64,000 nucleotides of DNA, from contig NZ_CP084712.1 of NCBI RefSeq assembly GCF_023822045.1, forward strand, positions 1 through 64,000, in the 5' to 3' direction. Source of the DNA: Sphingopyxis sp. USTB-05. GTDB taxonomy: Bacteria > Pseudomonadota > Alphaproteobacteria > Sphingomonadales > Sphingomonadaceae. A model generated the notes under the pieces. It was not told the origin of the DNA, made no database searches, and saw nothing but the letters and a program-made list of their open reading frames with translations. The first letter of the stretch is position 1. Every line of letters begins with the position of its first letter. Shown one piece after another: positions 8,485 to 17,946 of the stretch. The translations under genes were made by a program, and so were the position numbers.

Positions 8485-9390
8485 ATGATGCTCGATCTGG
8501 GCGATCTGCAGGTCTTTTCAAAGATCGTCGAGACCGAAAGCCTGACCAAGGCAGGGCAGGCGCTTGGGCTTCCCAAATCGACGGTCAGCCGGCGCATTTC
8601 AAGGCTCGAGGAAAATCTCGGCGTGCAATTGCTCCACCGTTCGACGCGATCGGTGACCGTGACCGAGGACGGCGCGATGTTCTTCGAATATTGCCTGCGC
8701 TCACTGGGCGTGCTGCGCGACGGCGAGCGGGCGTTGCAGAACCGCCAGAATGTGCCGCGCGGGGTGGTGAAGATCGCGATCCCCTATGTGCTGGGGCAGA
8801 GCCTGATCGGTCCATTGCTCGCGAGCTTCCTCGATCTCTATCCCGACGTGCGCCTTGTCAGCGTGATGACCGACGATGCCGTCGGGCTGCTCCGTGCGGG
8901 TTTCGACGTCGCGCTTGCGGTCGGGCCGTTCGCCGATTCGGAGCTTGTCGCGGTCAAACTCGGTGTCACCGAATGTGGCCTCTTCGGCGCGCCGGGCTAT
9001 TTCGAGCGCAAGGGCATGCCGCAGAACCATGTCGAACTGCCGCGCTTCGACCTGCTCGCGACCGGCACCGTCGACCGCCGCCAGCGCTGGCCGCTCCATA
9101 CCGAAACCGAGCAGGTGACGGTCGAATTCTCGCCGCGCCTCGTGTGCAACGACCTCAATCTGCTTCGCCACGCGGTGCGGTCCGAACTCGGCATTGCGAC
9201 GCTCCCGGCCTTCCTTTGCAAGAGCGATCTCGCCGAAGGAAAGCTCGTCGAGGTGCTGCCCGGCTGGCAGGCGCCCGACATGAGCTTTTACGCGCTGTTC
9301 GCCGATCCCAAGGGGGTGCCGGTGCGCGTGCGATCGCTGATCGACTATCTGACCGAGAAGCTGAGACCGACGCTTTCCTGGGAAATTTGA
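8485..9390 (+). CDS. LysR family transcriptional regulator
   Basis: A 301-residue LysR-type regulator. The N-terminal winged helix-turn-helix is clear (LGDLQVFSKIVETESLTKAG, then LGLPKSTVSRRISRLEENLGVQLLHRSTRSV), followed by a periplasmic-binding-protein-like effector domain from about residue 90. It starts at tandem ATG codons (8485 and 8488). It sits between the divergent TonB/GH63-like pair and the co-oriented glycerate-kinase/galactose operon, 87 nt upstream of the latter. By position and by the two related dyads around it, it is the likely local regulator, with its inducer coming from the imported glycoside pathway. Confidence 0.9.
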   Translation: MMLDLGDLQVFSKIVETESLTKAGQALGLPKSTVSRRISRLEENLGVQLLHRSTRSVTVTEDGAMFFEYCLRSLGVLRDGERALQNRQNVPRGVVKIAIPYVLGQSLIGPLLASFLDLYPDVRLVSVMTDDAVGLLRAGFDVALAVGPFADSELVAVKLGVTECGLFGAPGYFERKGMPQNHVELPRFDLLATGTVDRRQRWPLHTETEQVTVEFSPRLVCNDLNLLRHAVRSELGIATLPAFLCKSDLAEGKLVEVLPGWQAPDMSFYALFADPKGVPVRVRSLIDYLTEKLRPTLSWEI

Positions 9391-9405
9391 CCAAGTTGCG
9401 AAAAA

Positions 9406-9422
9406 TGGAACAAATAGTTCCA
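9406..9422. promoter_or_regulatory. Dyad TGGAAC-N5-GTTCCA before the glycerate-kinase/galactose operon
   Basis: The 17-bp sequence TGGAACAAATAGTTCCA is a perfect inverted repeat (6-bp arms, 5-bp centre) in the short gap between lysR and the eight-gene operon. It shares the TGsAAC-N5-GTTsC pattern with the dyad at 8432-8446. Its position 56 bp before the GTG start fits an operator. Confidence 0.55.
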
Positions 9423-9477
9423 TAATCTGGCGCTAGGCGCTTTTGCCGCTCTGCTTCACCCCAAAGGCAAATCACAA

Positions 9478-10788
9478 GTGGAGGGTGTCATCGCTACCGA
9501 GGCCGAACAGGTGGGCAAGACTGCGCAACGCGACCGGTTGATCGCGCTGTTTCGCGAGTCGGTGCGCGCGGTAAGCCCGGAGGTGGCGATGCCGCGCAAA
9601 ATCCCGCACTCGCCGCACGGCCGTACGGTGGTAATCGCGGTCGGCAAGGCGGCGGCTGAAATGATGCGCGTTGCGCAGGACCGCGCCGAACAACCGCTCA
9701 AGGGCCTGGTCGTCACGCGGCACGGACATTTGCCCGAACCAGCGCCGACATGGCGCGACGTCGAAATCATCGAGGCGGGGCACCCCTATCCTGACGAGAA
9801 TAGCCTCGTCGCCGCCGAACGCGCGCTCGCGATCGCGACGCGGCTCGAGGCGGGCGACAATCTGCTCCTGCTGCTGTCGGGCGGCGGCTCGGCCTTGCTT
9901 GCGGCGCCCGCGCCGGGACTGTCGCTCACCGACAAGCAACAGATCACCCGCGCGCTGCTTCAGTCGGGCGCGACGATCGAGGAGATCAACTGCGTCCGCA
10001 AGCATCTCTCGCGCGTCAAGGGCGGGCGGCTCGCGGTCGCGGCGGGCGCGGCGCATGTCACGACCTGGATCATCTCCGACATCCCCGGCGATGATCCCAG
10101 CTTCGTCTCGTCGGGGCCGACGGTCGCCGACCTTACCAGCCTGTCCGACGCGCGCGACATCGTCGCCAAATATGGCATCGAACCGTCTGCGCAAATTGCT
10201 GCGGCGCTGAACGACCCCGCGAACGAGACCCCCGCCGCCGATGCGCTCGGCATTGCGGGCGGCGAGACGCAGATCATTGCCAAGGCGCGCGATGCGCTGG
10301 CGGCGGTGCAGGCGATGGCAGGCGCGCAGGGCTATCAGGTCACCAACCTTGGCGACCAGCTCCAGGCCGAGGCGCGCCATCTGGGCGCAAGCCACGCGGC
10401 CCTTGCGCGTCGCATGGCAAAGGATGGCACCGCGCGCGTCATCATCTCGGGCGGCGAAACGACGGTCACGGTTACCAACAAGGCGGGACGCGGCGGGCGC
10501 AATCTCGAATATCTGCTCGGCCTCGCGATCGCGCTGAACGGCGAGCCGGGCATTTTCGCCATCTCGTGCGACACCGACGGGATCGACGGGACCGACGATG
10601 CCGCCGGCGCGACGATCGCCCCCGACACGCTGGCGCGCGCGCAGGCGGCGGGTCTCGTCCCGGCGGAATATCTGGCGTCGAACAACGCCTACAGCTTTTT
10701 CGAAAAACTTGGAGACCTGGTCATAACCGGGCCCACGCTGACCAATGTGAACGACTTTCGGGCGATATTGATCGACCCGACGGCGTAA
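9478..10788 (+). CDS. Glycerate 2-kinase (type-2, MOFRL family)
   Basis: A 436-residue protein of the glycerate kinase type-2 / MOFRL family (GckA/TtuD group; older annotations say hydroxypyruvate reductase). These enzymes phosphorylate D-glycerate to 2-phosphoglycerate with ATP in the cytoplasm. The N-terminal half carries VVIAVGKAAAEMM, VVTRHGH and the Gly-rich LLLLSGGGSALL; the MOFRL half has ISGGETTVTV and the acidic SCDTDGIDGTDDAAGA. I used the GTG at 9478, which follows an AAAGG-type ribosome site; a GTG at 9511 is also possible. It is the first gene of the operon. A glycerate kinase beside a GH63-like enzyme suggests that glycerate is released from a glycoside. Confidence 0.88.
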   Translation: MEGVIATEAEQVGKTAQRDRLIALFRESVRAVSPEVAMPRKIPHSPHGRTVVIAVGKAAAEMMRVAQDRAEQPLKGLVVTRHGHLPEPAPTWRDVEIIEAGHPYPDENSLVAAERALAIATRLEAGDNLLLLLSGGGSALLAAPAPGLSLTDKQQITRALLQSGATIEEINCVRKHLSRVKGGRLAVAAGAAHVTTWIISDIPGDDPSFVSSGPTVADLTSLSDARDIVAKYGIEPSAQIAAALNDPANETPAADALGIAGGETQIIAKARDALAAVQAMAGAQGYQVTNLGDQLQAEARHLGASHAALARRMAKDGTARVIISGGETTVTVTNKAGRGGRNLEYLLGLAIALNGEPGIFAISCDTDGIDGTDDAAGATIAPDTLARAQAAGLVPAEYLASNNAYSFFEKLGDLVITGPTLTNVNDFRAILIDPTA

Positions 10789-10801
10789 AGGGAGAGACGA
10801 C

Positions 10802-12061
10802 ATGGCTGGGAACAGGGAAGGTCTGGCGTCGCGCGCCAACTATCCGTGGATATTGATCGGGCTGCTCTGGCTCGTCGCCTTCCTCAACGCCGCCGATCGC
10901 AACATTCTGCTTGCCGTGCTGCCCGACCTGAAAGCCGAATTCGATCTCACCGATACCCAGCTTGCGCTGCTCGGCTCGGTATTTTTCTGGATCTATGCCG
11001 TCGGTGCTTTCATCGCGGGGCGTATCGGCGACAGCGTGCGCCGCAGCCGCCTCATCATCTTCGGCCTTGTTTTCTGGAGCGTCGCGACCGGAGCCTCGAG
11101 CCTCGCGACCGGCTTTGCGCTGCTGCTTACGATGCGCGCCTTCGTCGCGGTCGGCGAGTCCACCTACTACCCCACCGCCACCGCGCTGATCGGCGATTGG
11201 CACAAGCCGCAGATGCGCAGCCGCGCATTGTCGCTGCACCAGACTGCGGTTTTCGCGGGCTCGGGGCTCGGCGCGGTCGCGGCGGGCTATATCGCCGACG
11301 CTTTTAGCTGGCATGCGCCGTTTCTGATCTTTGGGGCCGTCGGGCTGGTCCATGCTGCGCTGCTCTGGTTTTTCCTCCGCGATGCGCCGATCGTCCATAC
11401 CGCCGCCGAGCAGGGCAAGCCCGCCGATCCCATCGGGATCGTACTGCGTATTCCCGCCGCGTTGATTCTCTGTGTCGTCTTCGCGCTCGCGACGGGGGCA
11501 TCGACCGGCGTAACCTTCTGGGCGCCTTACTTCGTAAAGAATCTGCTCGGCCTGAATCTTGCCGATTCGGCATGGGTCGGCTCGGCGACGATCAATATCG
11601 CGGGCTTTTGCGCGGTGCCGCTCGGCGGGCTCCTCGCCGACACGCTGGCGAAGAAATCGCCGATCGGACGCTTCACGACGCTGGCGATCGGGCTCGGGCT
11701 TGCGGGCCTGCTGCTGCTGCCCTTGCTCGGTGCCGAAACCGCAACGCAGATCGGCATGGTGCTCGTCGCGACGAGTATCGCGAAGGGGTTGTTCGACGGC
11801 TGCATCTATGCCGCGATGCAGGACGTCGTCCCGCCGCAGGCGCGCGCTACCGCCGTCGGCATGATGACGATGATCGGCTTCCTCGGCGCGGGCATCACCC
11901 CGATTCTCGTCGCGTGGATCGGCGAAAGCTTTGGCATGGGGTCGGGCATCGTCGCAATGGCAGGGTTTTATGCGGCCGCCGTAATCATCCTGCTCGCCAC
12001 GCGCCTGCAGGCTCGCCGCGGGGTCGCGGCCAATCAGGAGATTGTGAATGTCGTCGAATAA
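10802..12061 (+). CDS. MFS transporter
   Basis: A 419-residue major facilitator with about 12 hydrophobic segments. The loop motif after helix 2 is visible (AGRIGDSVRRSRLI), and the N-terminal NAADRNILLAVLPDLKAEFDLTDTQ block resembles sugar/organic-anion MFS carriers. It starts 13 nt after the glycerate kinase with a GGGAGAG ribosome site, and overlaps the next start by 14 nt. As the only inner-membrane carrier in the operon, and since both glycosidases here lack signal peptides, it probably imports the intact glycoside from the periplasm after uptake by the TonB receptor. Substrate specificity is inferred only. Confidence 0.88.
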   Translation: MAGNREGLASRANYPWILIGLLWLVAFLNAADRNILLAVLPDLKAEFDLTDTQLALLGSVFFWIYAVGAFIAGRIGDSVRRSRLIIFGLVFWSVATGASSLATGFALLLTMRAFVAVGESTYYPTATALIGDWHKPQMRSRALSLHQTAVFAGSGLGAVAAGYIADAFSWHAPFLIFGAVGLVHAALLWFFLRDAPIVHTAAEQGKPADPIGIVLRIPAALILCVVFALATGASTGVTFWAPYFVKNLLGLNLADSAWVGSATINIAGFCAVPLGGLLADTLAKKSPIGRFTTLAIGLGLAGLLLLPLLGAETATQIGMVLVATSIAKGLFDGCIYAAMQDVVPPQARATAVGMMTMIGFLGAGITPILVAWIGESFGMGSGIVAMAGFYAAAVIILLATRLQARRGVAANQEIVNVVE

Positions 12062-13091
12062 GGCGCTTATCCTCACCGCGCCGCGCGAACTTGCGTTCGA
12101 GGAAAGCGCATTTGACCCGCTTGGCCCTGACGAGGTGCGCATCCGCACCCTCTTCTCGGGCATCAGCGCGGGCACCGAGCTGACGCAATATCGCGGCACC
12201 AATCCCTTCATGCACCGCCGGTTCGACGAGGCGCAGCGCCTGTTCGTCGACGCCGAGGTGCCGAGCTGGGACTGGCCGGTGCGCAACCTCGGCTATGAGG
12301 AATCGGGCGAGATTGTCGAGGTCGGCGGCGGCATTGCGGACCTGAAAGTCGGTCAGCGTCTTTTCGGCACCTGGAATCACAAGACACACCATGTCGCGAC
12401 CGCCGATTATGTACGTGAGCGACTGCTGCCCGAGGGCGCCGACCCGCGCATCGGTATCTTCTCGCACATCGGCGCGGTCGCGCTGAACGGCGTCCACGAC
12501 GCGCAGATCCGTATCGGCGACACGATCGCCGTCTTCGGCCTTGGCGTCCCGGGCCAGATCGTCGCGCAAGCCGCGCGCGCATCGGGCGCACGCGTGATCG
12601 CGATCGACCCCGACGCCGCGCGCCGCGATATCGCGATCCGTCACGGCGCGCATCTTGCGATCGAGCCCGCCGGTGCGGCCGAGGAGATCAAGCGCCTCAC
12701 CGGCGGGCGCGGGGCCGACGCCTGTATCGAAGTATCAGGTGCGCCGCCCGCGCTTGGCGAAGCGATCCGCGCCGCCGCTTATAATGCGCGCGTCGTCGCG
12801 ATGGGTTTCTTCCAGGGCGCGATTCCGGGGCTCAAGCTCGGCGAGGAATTCCACCACAACCGCATCCAGCTTATCTGTTCGCAAATTTCGGGGGTCTCGC
12901 CCGACGCGAGCTATCGCTGGTCGAAGCCGCGCCTCTGGCGAAGCGCGATCGAGTTGCAGCACGGCGGCACGCTCGACCTGATCCCGCTGATCACGCACCG
13001 CGCACCCTTTGCCGACGCGCCGGAATTGTTCGACCAGCTCGACCGGGGTGCGCCGGGCATGTTGCAGGCGATGCTGGAGTTCGGGATATGA
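12048..13091 (+). CDS. Medium-chain (MDR) dehydrogenase lacking the catalytic zinc Cys
   Basis: A 347-residue medium-chain dehydrogenase/reductase. The Rossmann nucleotide-binding motif is AVFGLGVPGQIVAQAA. Where Zn-alcohol dehydrogenases have the catalytic Cys (typically CGICGTD), this protein has SGISAGTEL, and the structural-zinc four-Cys lobe is also absent. It is therefore probably a zinc-free redox enzyme, or one of the MDR members that pair with Gfo/Idh/MocA proteins. The start ATG overlaps the MFS gene by 14 nt and the stop overlaps the next gene by 4 nt, implying strict co-expression. With its neighbour it may oxidise or epimerise a sugar or polyol hydroxyl. The reaction is not determinable here. 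Confidence 0.8.
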   Translation: MSSNKALILTAPRELAFEESAFDPLGPDEVRIRTLFSGISAGTELTQYRGTNPFMHRRFDEAQRLFVDAEVPSWDWPVRNLGYEESGEIVEVGGGIADLKVGQRLFGTWNHKTHHVATADYVRERLLPEGADPRIGIFSHIGAVALNGVHDAQIRIGDTIAVFGLGVPGQIVAQAARASGARVIAIDPDAARRDIAIRHGAHLAIEPAGAAEEIKRLTGGRGADACIEVSGAPPALGEAIRAAAYNARVVAMGFFQGAIPGLKLGEEFHHNRIQLICSQISGVSPDASYRWSKPRLWRSAIELQHGGTLDLIPLITHRAPFADAPELFDQLDRGAPGMLQAMLEFGI

Positions 13092-14068
13092 GCGCGCTTC
13101 GCGTCGGCCTGCTCGGCTGCGGCGGCATCGGCGCGCGCCATGCCGGCGCGGTCGCGGCGTTACCCGCGGATATGGAACTGGTCGCCTGCTGCGGCCGCGA
13201 TGCGGAGCGGACAAAGGCGTTTGCAGAGGCGCGCGCCGCCGCCGCTTACACGGACCTCGACGCAATGCTGCGGCAGGAGCGTCTCGACCTCGTCGTAGCC
13301 ACTTTGCCCCCCTATAATCGCGGCGGTGAGATCGAACGCGTTGCCAAGGCCGGCGTCCACCTGCTCGTCGAAAAGCCGATCGCGCTGAACCAGCAAGCCG
13401 CCGACGCAATGGTCGCTGACGTCTCGGCGACCGGCGTCGTCGCGGCGATCGGCTTTATGTATCGTTTCGGCGACGCCGTGCGGCGGTGGAAGTCGGCGGA
13501 TACCGGGCGAGTCGGGCTTTACGCCGGCGCTTATCATTGCAATGCGCTTCACGCCGACTGGTGGCGCGAGGAGGCCAAATCGGGCGGCCAGATTCTCGAG
13601 CAGATCATCCACCAGGTCGACTTGATCCGTCATCTGATGGGCGAACCCGACACCGTCTATGCGCGCCGCACCAATTTCGCGCACCATGATACGCCCGGCT
13701 ATGACGTCGAGGATATCAGCGCGATCCTCTTCGGCTGGGACGATGGCCGCATTGCGACGCTCAACGCCTCGAACATTGCGGTCCCCGGCGTGTGGCACAA
13801 GGAATGGGCGGTCTATGCCGAGCGCATGACCGGGCGCTTTACCGGTTGGAACGATGCGGTGCTGACCCGCACGGCGGGCGAGGTAGCGGCTGAGGAGATT
13901 GCCGGGCCGACCGATCCCTTCGTTGCGCAGCTTGCCGACGTGCATCGCGCGATCGCGACCGGCGGCGCGCCCTATATTCCGCTTTCGGAAGGCGCGGCGT
14001 CGCTCAAGCTCGCACTCGCGGCACGGCAGTCGGCCGACGAGCGCCGCGAAATCCGGTTGAAGTCATGA
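13088..14068 (+). CDS. Gfo/Idh/MocA family oxidoreductase
   Basis: A 326-residue NAD(P)-dependent sugar/polyol oxidoreductase. It has an N-terminal Rossmann fold (VGLLGCGGIGARHAGAV), the family's EKP motif in LLVEKPIALN, and a C-terminal alpha/beta domain with GGQILEQIIHQVDLIRHL carrying the usual catalytic-position His. Relatives include glucose-fructose oxidoreductase, inositol dehydrogenase and the 3-keto-sugar dehydrogenases that open glycosides by C3 oxidation. ATGA overlaps on both sides tie it to the MDR dehydrogenase and the alpha-galactosidase. It might act on a galactoside or on the aglycone (glycerol or inositol type). Family is secure; substrate is open. Confidence 0.87.
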   Translation: MSALRVGLLGCGGIGARHAGAVAALPADMELVACCGRDAERTKAFAEARAAAAYTDLDAMLRQERLDLVVATLPPYNRGGEIERVAKAGVHLLVEKPIALNQQAADAMVADVSATGVVAAIGFMYRFGDAVRRWKSADTGRVGLYAGAYHCNALHADWWREEAKSGGQILEQIIHQVDLIRHLMGEPDTVYARRTNFAHHDTPGYDVEDISAILFGWDDGRIATLNASNIAVPGVWHKEWAVYAERMTGRFTGWNDAVLTRTAGEVAAEEIAGPTDPFVAQLADVHRAIATGGAPYIPLSEGAASLKLALAARQSADERREIRLKS

Positions 14069-15774
14069 CGTCATTTGAAAAGAGCGGGATCGTCCTCGGC
14101 GGCGTTCAACCGTTGCTCGACGGCGCGGTGCCTGTCTGTTCGGCGGCGGTGCTCGCGAACGGGATCCTATGGTCGCTCGAAGACGGCGGCCGGATCGTGC
14201 TGGCGGTCTCGCAAGGCGATGTCATGCGCCTCGACGTCACGGTCAGCGGCCTTGCCGAAGCGCCGCTATCGCTCGGTCTGCGCTTCGGTGCGGTCAGCGG
14301 CGTCCGGCGCTATCTTCGCAACGGCTATCATAGCTGGGACGGCAGCTTCTTCGCCGACCCCGGCACTCCCGCGGGCGATGCGCCGCCGGGCAAGGAACCG
14401 ACGCTCGGCTTTGCGTTGACCGCGCTGGTGCCCGTCGAAGGGCGGGGCGCCGTCGTGCTCGGTTTCGATCGCCATGATCGCTTCCAGAACCGCTTCCGCT
14501 TTGGCGGCGATGGCGACGCGATGACGATCGACGTCGAAACCCTGCTCGACCGGACCGGTGCGACTGCCGCCGAGACGCTGCTCTTTTACGCCGACGCCGA
14601 TACGGAAAATGCGTTGGTCCGCTGGTCCGACCAAGTCGCGGCGGCGTCGCCGATATCCCCGCGCCTTCCCGAAAAACGCATCAGGGGCTGGTGTTCCTGG
14701 TACAATCTCTACGCCGCGATCACCGAGGAAAATATCCGCGAGCATCTAAGCGCCGCTGCCACCTATCGCGATACGCGCGGCACCGATCTCGACATCTTCC
14801 TGATCGACGACGGCTTCACGCCAGAGATGGGCGACTGGCTCGACGTCAAGCCGCAGTTCCCGCGCGGGATGCGGCCGCTGCTCGGCGAGATTGCCGATGC
14901 CGGGTTTACGCCGGGCCTGTGGATCGCACCCTTCATCGTCGGCAACCGCAGCCGGCTTTATGCAGAGCATCCCGACTGGGTCGTGCACGACCGCGACACC
15001 GGCATGCCGATCGTCCAGATGGCCTTTTACGGCGAGTTTCGTTGGCACAAGCGCAGCGAGGAATATTATGTCCTCGACATCACGCATCCGGGTGCCGAGG
15101 CTTGGATCCGGCGCGTTTTCCGGACATGGACGCGCGAATGGGGCGCGCGCTACTTCAAGGCCGATTTCATGTTCTTCGGCGCCGAATATGGACCCGACCG
15201 CGCGACCTGGCACGAACCGGGCCTCTCGCGCATCGCGATCTGGCGCAAGATGGCGGCGATCATTCGTGAGGAAATCGGCGATGCGCTTCTGCTCGGCTGC
15301 GGCTGCCCGCTCTGGGCGTCGGTCGGACTGGTCGATGCGGTCCGCATCGGGCGCGACGTCGGGGTCAAATGGTCGGGCGACCAGTCGGCCGAAAGCCTGC
15401 TCCGCGATCAGGCGACGCGCAACCATGCCGCAGGGCGGTTGTGGCAGGCCGATCCCGACTGCATCCTGCTTCGCGACCGCTTCCACGATCTCAGTGACGC
15501 GCAGGTGGCCAGCCTCGCCCTGCTCGCTGGGCTGTCGGGCGGGGTGCTGATGACGAGCGACCATCTCGGCGAATTGACCGTGGAGCGCGCGACGCTGCTC
15601 GATGCGCTCGCGGGCCTCGACGTCGTCGAGTGCCGCTACCCCTCGCTTGGCAATGGCGAGGCGCGGATCGTCCAGCGGACACGGCTTGCCGACGGACGGG
15701 CACTCGAACTGCAACTCGATCCCGAAACCGGCGAGAGTCGTTGTACCGATAGCAGCGGAGCCATGTGGCCGTGA
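14065..15774 (+). CDS. GH36-type alpha-galactosidase
   Basis: A 569-residue clan GH-D enzyme of the GH36 type, which releases alpha-linked galactose. Visible landmarks are [17 protein letters not shown] at the start of the barrel, [14 protein letters not shown], the nucleophile Asp367 in [10 protein letters not shown], and the acid/base Asp431 in the RxxxD motif RIGRDVG. There is no signal peptide, so it acts in the cytoplasm on an imported galactoside. It is shorter than the roughly 700-residue melibiase/raffinose-type GH36 enzymes, mainly in the N-terminal beta-domain. It overlaps the oxidoreductase by 4 nt and galT by 10 nt. The direct coupling to galT and galK shows that the released galactose enters the Leloir route. 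Confidence 0.9.
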   Translation: MTSFEKSGIVLGGVQPLLDGAVPVCSAAVLANGILWSLEDGGRIVLAVSQGDVMRLDVTVSGLAEAPLSLGLRFGAVSGVRRYLRNGYHSWDGSFFADPGTPAGDAPPGKEPTLGFALTALVPVEGRGAVVLGFDRHDRFQNRFRFGGDGDAMTIDVETLLDRTGATAAETLLFYADADTENALVRWSDQVAAASPISPRLPEKRIRGWCSWYNLYAAITEENIREHLSAAATYRDTRGTDLDIFLIDDGFTPEMGDWLDVKPQFPRGMRPLLGEIADAGFTPGLWIAPFIVGNRSRLYAEHPDWVVHDRDTGMPIVQMAFYGEFRWHKRSEEYYVLDITHPGAEAWIRRVFRTWTREWGARYFKADFMFFGAEYGPDRATWHEPGLSRIAIWRKMAAIIREEIGDALLLGCGCPLWASVGLVDAVRIGRDVGVKWSGDQSAESLLRDQATRNHAAGRLWQADPDCILLRDRFHDLSDAQVASLALLAGLSGGVLMTSDHLGELTVERATLLDALAGLDVVECRYPSLGNGEARIVQRTRLADGRALELQLDPETGESRCTDSSGAMWP

Positions 15775-16781
15775 CTTTCGACCCAACCGAACATCCGCAC
15801 CGCCGTTACAACCCGCTACGCGGCGAGTGGATATTGGTGTCGCCGCACCGCGCCAAGCGCCCGTGGCAGGGCGAGCAGGGGCGGGCGGTGACCGAACGGC
15901 CGCCGAGCTATGATCCCACCTGCTATCTCTGTCCTGGCAATAGCCGCGCCAATGGCTCGACCAATCCGGCCTATTCGGGCCCGTTCGTCTTCGACAATGA
16001 TTTCGCTGCGTTGCTCGCCGACACGCCCGCGCCCGAATGTTCCGACGATCCGCTCTTCCGCGCCGAAGCCGCATCGGGCACTTGCCGTGTAATCTGCTTC
16101 TCGCCCGACCATGCGCGCGGGCTGCCCTCGCTGTCGGACGCCGAGATTGCCGTGGTCGTCGATTGCTGGTGCGAGCAATGCGCCGACCTTGGCCGCACCC
16201 ATGCCAATGTGCAGGTCTTCGAGAATCGCGGGGAGATGATGGGCTGCTCGAACCCGCATCCGCACGGGCAGGTGTGGGCGACCCGACATATCCCCGCTGA
16301 AATCGAACGCGAGGATGCGAACCAGCGGAGCTGGGCGGGCGGCCGGCCTATGCTCATCGAGCTTGCGGAGCGCGAGGCCGGCGGCCCGCGCATCGTCGTC
16401 GAACATGCCGAATGGCTCGCAATCGTCCCCTATTGGGCGAGTTGGCCGTTCGAAACTTTGCTGCTGCCGCGTTTTGCGGTGCAGCGTCTGCCCGATCTTA
16501 AGACCGCGCAGCGGCAGAGCCTCGCGGCGGCCCTGGGCGAACTCACCCGCCGCTACGACGCGCTCTTCGACTGTGCATTTCCCTATTCGATGGGCTGGCA
16601 CGGCGCCCCCTTCGGCGAAGGCGATGCCGGCCACTGGCAGCTCCACGCGCATTTCTATCCGCCGCTGCTCCGCTCGGCGACGGTGCGCAAATTCATGGTC
16701 GGGTACGAAATGCTTGCCGAGGCGCAACGCGACCTGACCCCCGAGCAGGCGGCCGAGCGGTTGCGGGCGGTGCGGCCGTGA
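15765..16781 (+). CDS. galT: Galactose-1-phosphate uridylyltransferase
   Basis: GalT exchanges UMP between UDP-glucose and galactose-1-phosphate in the Leloir pathway. The 338-residue protein has the N-terminal [15 protein letters not shown] block, a Cys pair in CYLCPGN (metal site), and the active-site triad HPH at 165-167 in [11 protein letters not shown], where the second His forms the uridylyl intermediate. The GTG at 15765 overlaps the alpha-galactosidase stop; a second in-frame GTG at 15771 is equally possible. The stop overlaps galK by 4 nt. No galE is present in the window, so the epimerase must be encoded elsewhere. Confidence 0.95.
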   Translation: MAVTFDPTEHPHRRYNPLRGEWILVSPHRAKRPWQGEQGRAVTERPPSYDPTCYLCPGNSRANGSTNPAYSGPFVFDNDFAALLADTPAPECSDDPLFRAEAASGTCRVICFSPDHARGLPSLSDAEIAVVVDCWCEQCADLGRTHANVQVFENRGEMMGCSNPHPHGQVWATRHIPAEIEREDANQRSWAGGRPMLIELAEREAGGPRIVVEHAEWLAIVPYWASWPFETLLLPRFAVQRLPDLKTAQRQSLAAALGELTRRYDALFDCAFPYSMGWHGAPFGEGDAGHWQLHAHFYPPLLRSATVRKFMVGYEMLAEAQRDLTPEQAAERLRAVRP

Positions 16782-17929
16782 CGCTCGCCGGTCAAGTGCT
16801 GACGCATTTCGCCCAGCTCATGGGCGCGGCCCCCGACCTCGCCGTCGGAGCGCCGGGCAGGGTGAACCTGATCGGCGAGCATACCGACTATAACGATGGC
16901 TTCGTTCTCCCCGCAGCGATCGGTCTGCAAAGCATCGTCGCGGTCCGCCGTCGCTCTGACAGCATCGTTCGGCTGATAGCCGCCGATTTCGGCGATGCCG
17001 TAAGCGAATTCGATCTCGCCGCGCCGATCGCACCCGACACGGCGCAGCCATGGTCCAATTATATTCGCGGCGTCGCTGCGACGATGCAATCCGACGGCGT
17101 CGAATTCCGCGGGCTCGATATGCTCGTCGCCGGCGACATTCCGCAGGGTTCGGGGCTTTCTTCCTCGGCCTCGCTGTCGGTTGCGAGCGCCATGGCGTTC
17201 GGCGGTTTGTTCGCGCCCGGCCGGTTCGATCCGACAGCGATCGCGCTGATAGCGCAGCGCGCCGAATGCGATTTCGTGGGCATGCGCTGCGGCAATATGG
17301 ATCAGCTCGCCTCCGCGCACGGGCTCGCGGGCCATGCCTTGCTGATCGATTGCCGCAGCCTCGACGTGCGTCCGGTCGCCCTGCCGCACGGTCTGGCGAT
17401 GCTGATCGTCCATTCGGGGATCCGCCGCGGCCTCGTCGACGGCGCGTATAACGAACGCCGGGCGCAGTGCGAACGCGTCGCCGGACATTTCGGTGTGGCG
17501 GCGCTCCGCGATGTGACGCCATCGGCGCTTGAAGCTGCGCGGGGCGACCTCGACCCGACCGCCTGGCGCCGCGCGCGCCACGTCGTGACTGAAAATGAGC
17601 GTACGCTGGCCGCGGCAAAGGCCATGGAGGCCGGCGATCTCATCCTGCTGGGCGAGTTGATGGCCTTGTCCCACGCGTCGATGCGCGAGGATTTCGAGAT
17701 CACCACGCCCGCGATCGATCGGCTAGTGGCGGAATTGCAGCGGGTGATCGGCGGGCGCGGGGGCGCACGCATGACCGGCGGCGGTTTTGGCGGTGCGGTT
17801 GTCGCGCTGGTCGAGGCCGACGCCGTTGCTGCAGTCTCCGCGCATGTCCAAGCCACTTATCATACGCCGGAGGGTCAGAGGCCGGCGATCATGGTCGAAC
17901 GCGCCAGCGCCGGCGCGTCCTTTCTGTAA
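16778..17929 (+). CDS. galK: Galactokinase
   Basis: A GHMP-family kinase of 383 residues that makes galactose-1-phosphate from galactose and ATP. The galactokinase signature [19 protein letters not shown] lies at residues 27-45, the ATP-binding motif [11 protein letters not shown] at about 122-132, and the C-terminal GHMP motif is [13 protein letters not shown]. It starts with GTG in a GTGA overlap with galT, and a ROK kinase follows 17 nt later. Identification and role are secure: it works on galactose released by the upstream alpha-galactosidase. Confidence 0.96.
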   Translation: MTLAGQVLTHFAQLMGAAPDLAVGAPGRVNLIGEHTDYNDGFVLPAAIGLQSIVAVRRRSDSIVRLIAADFGDAVSEFDLAAPIAPDTAQPWSNYIRGVAATMQSDGVEFRGLDMLVAGDIPQGSGLSSSASLSVASAMAFGGLFAPGRFDPTAIALIAQRAECDFVGMRCGNMDQLASAHGLAGHALLIDCRSLDVRPVALPHGLAMLIVHSGIRRGLVDGAYNERRAQCERVAGHFGVAALRDVTPSALEAARGDLDPTAWRRARHVVTENERTLAAAKAMEAGDLILLGELMALSHASMREDFEITTPAIDRLVAELQRVIGGRGGARMTGGGFGGAVVALVEADAVAAVSAHVQATYHTPEGQRPAIMVERASAGASFL

Positions 17930-17946
17930 ATCGGCGCAATTGGGGG

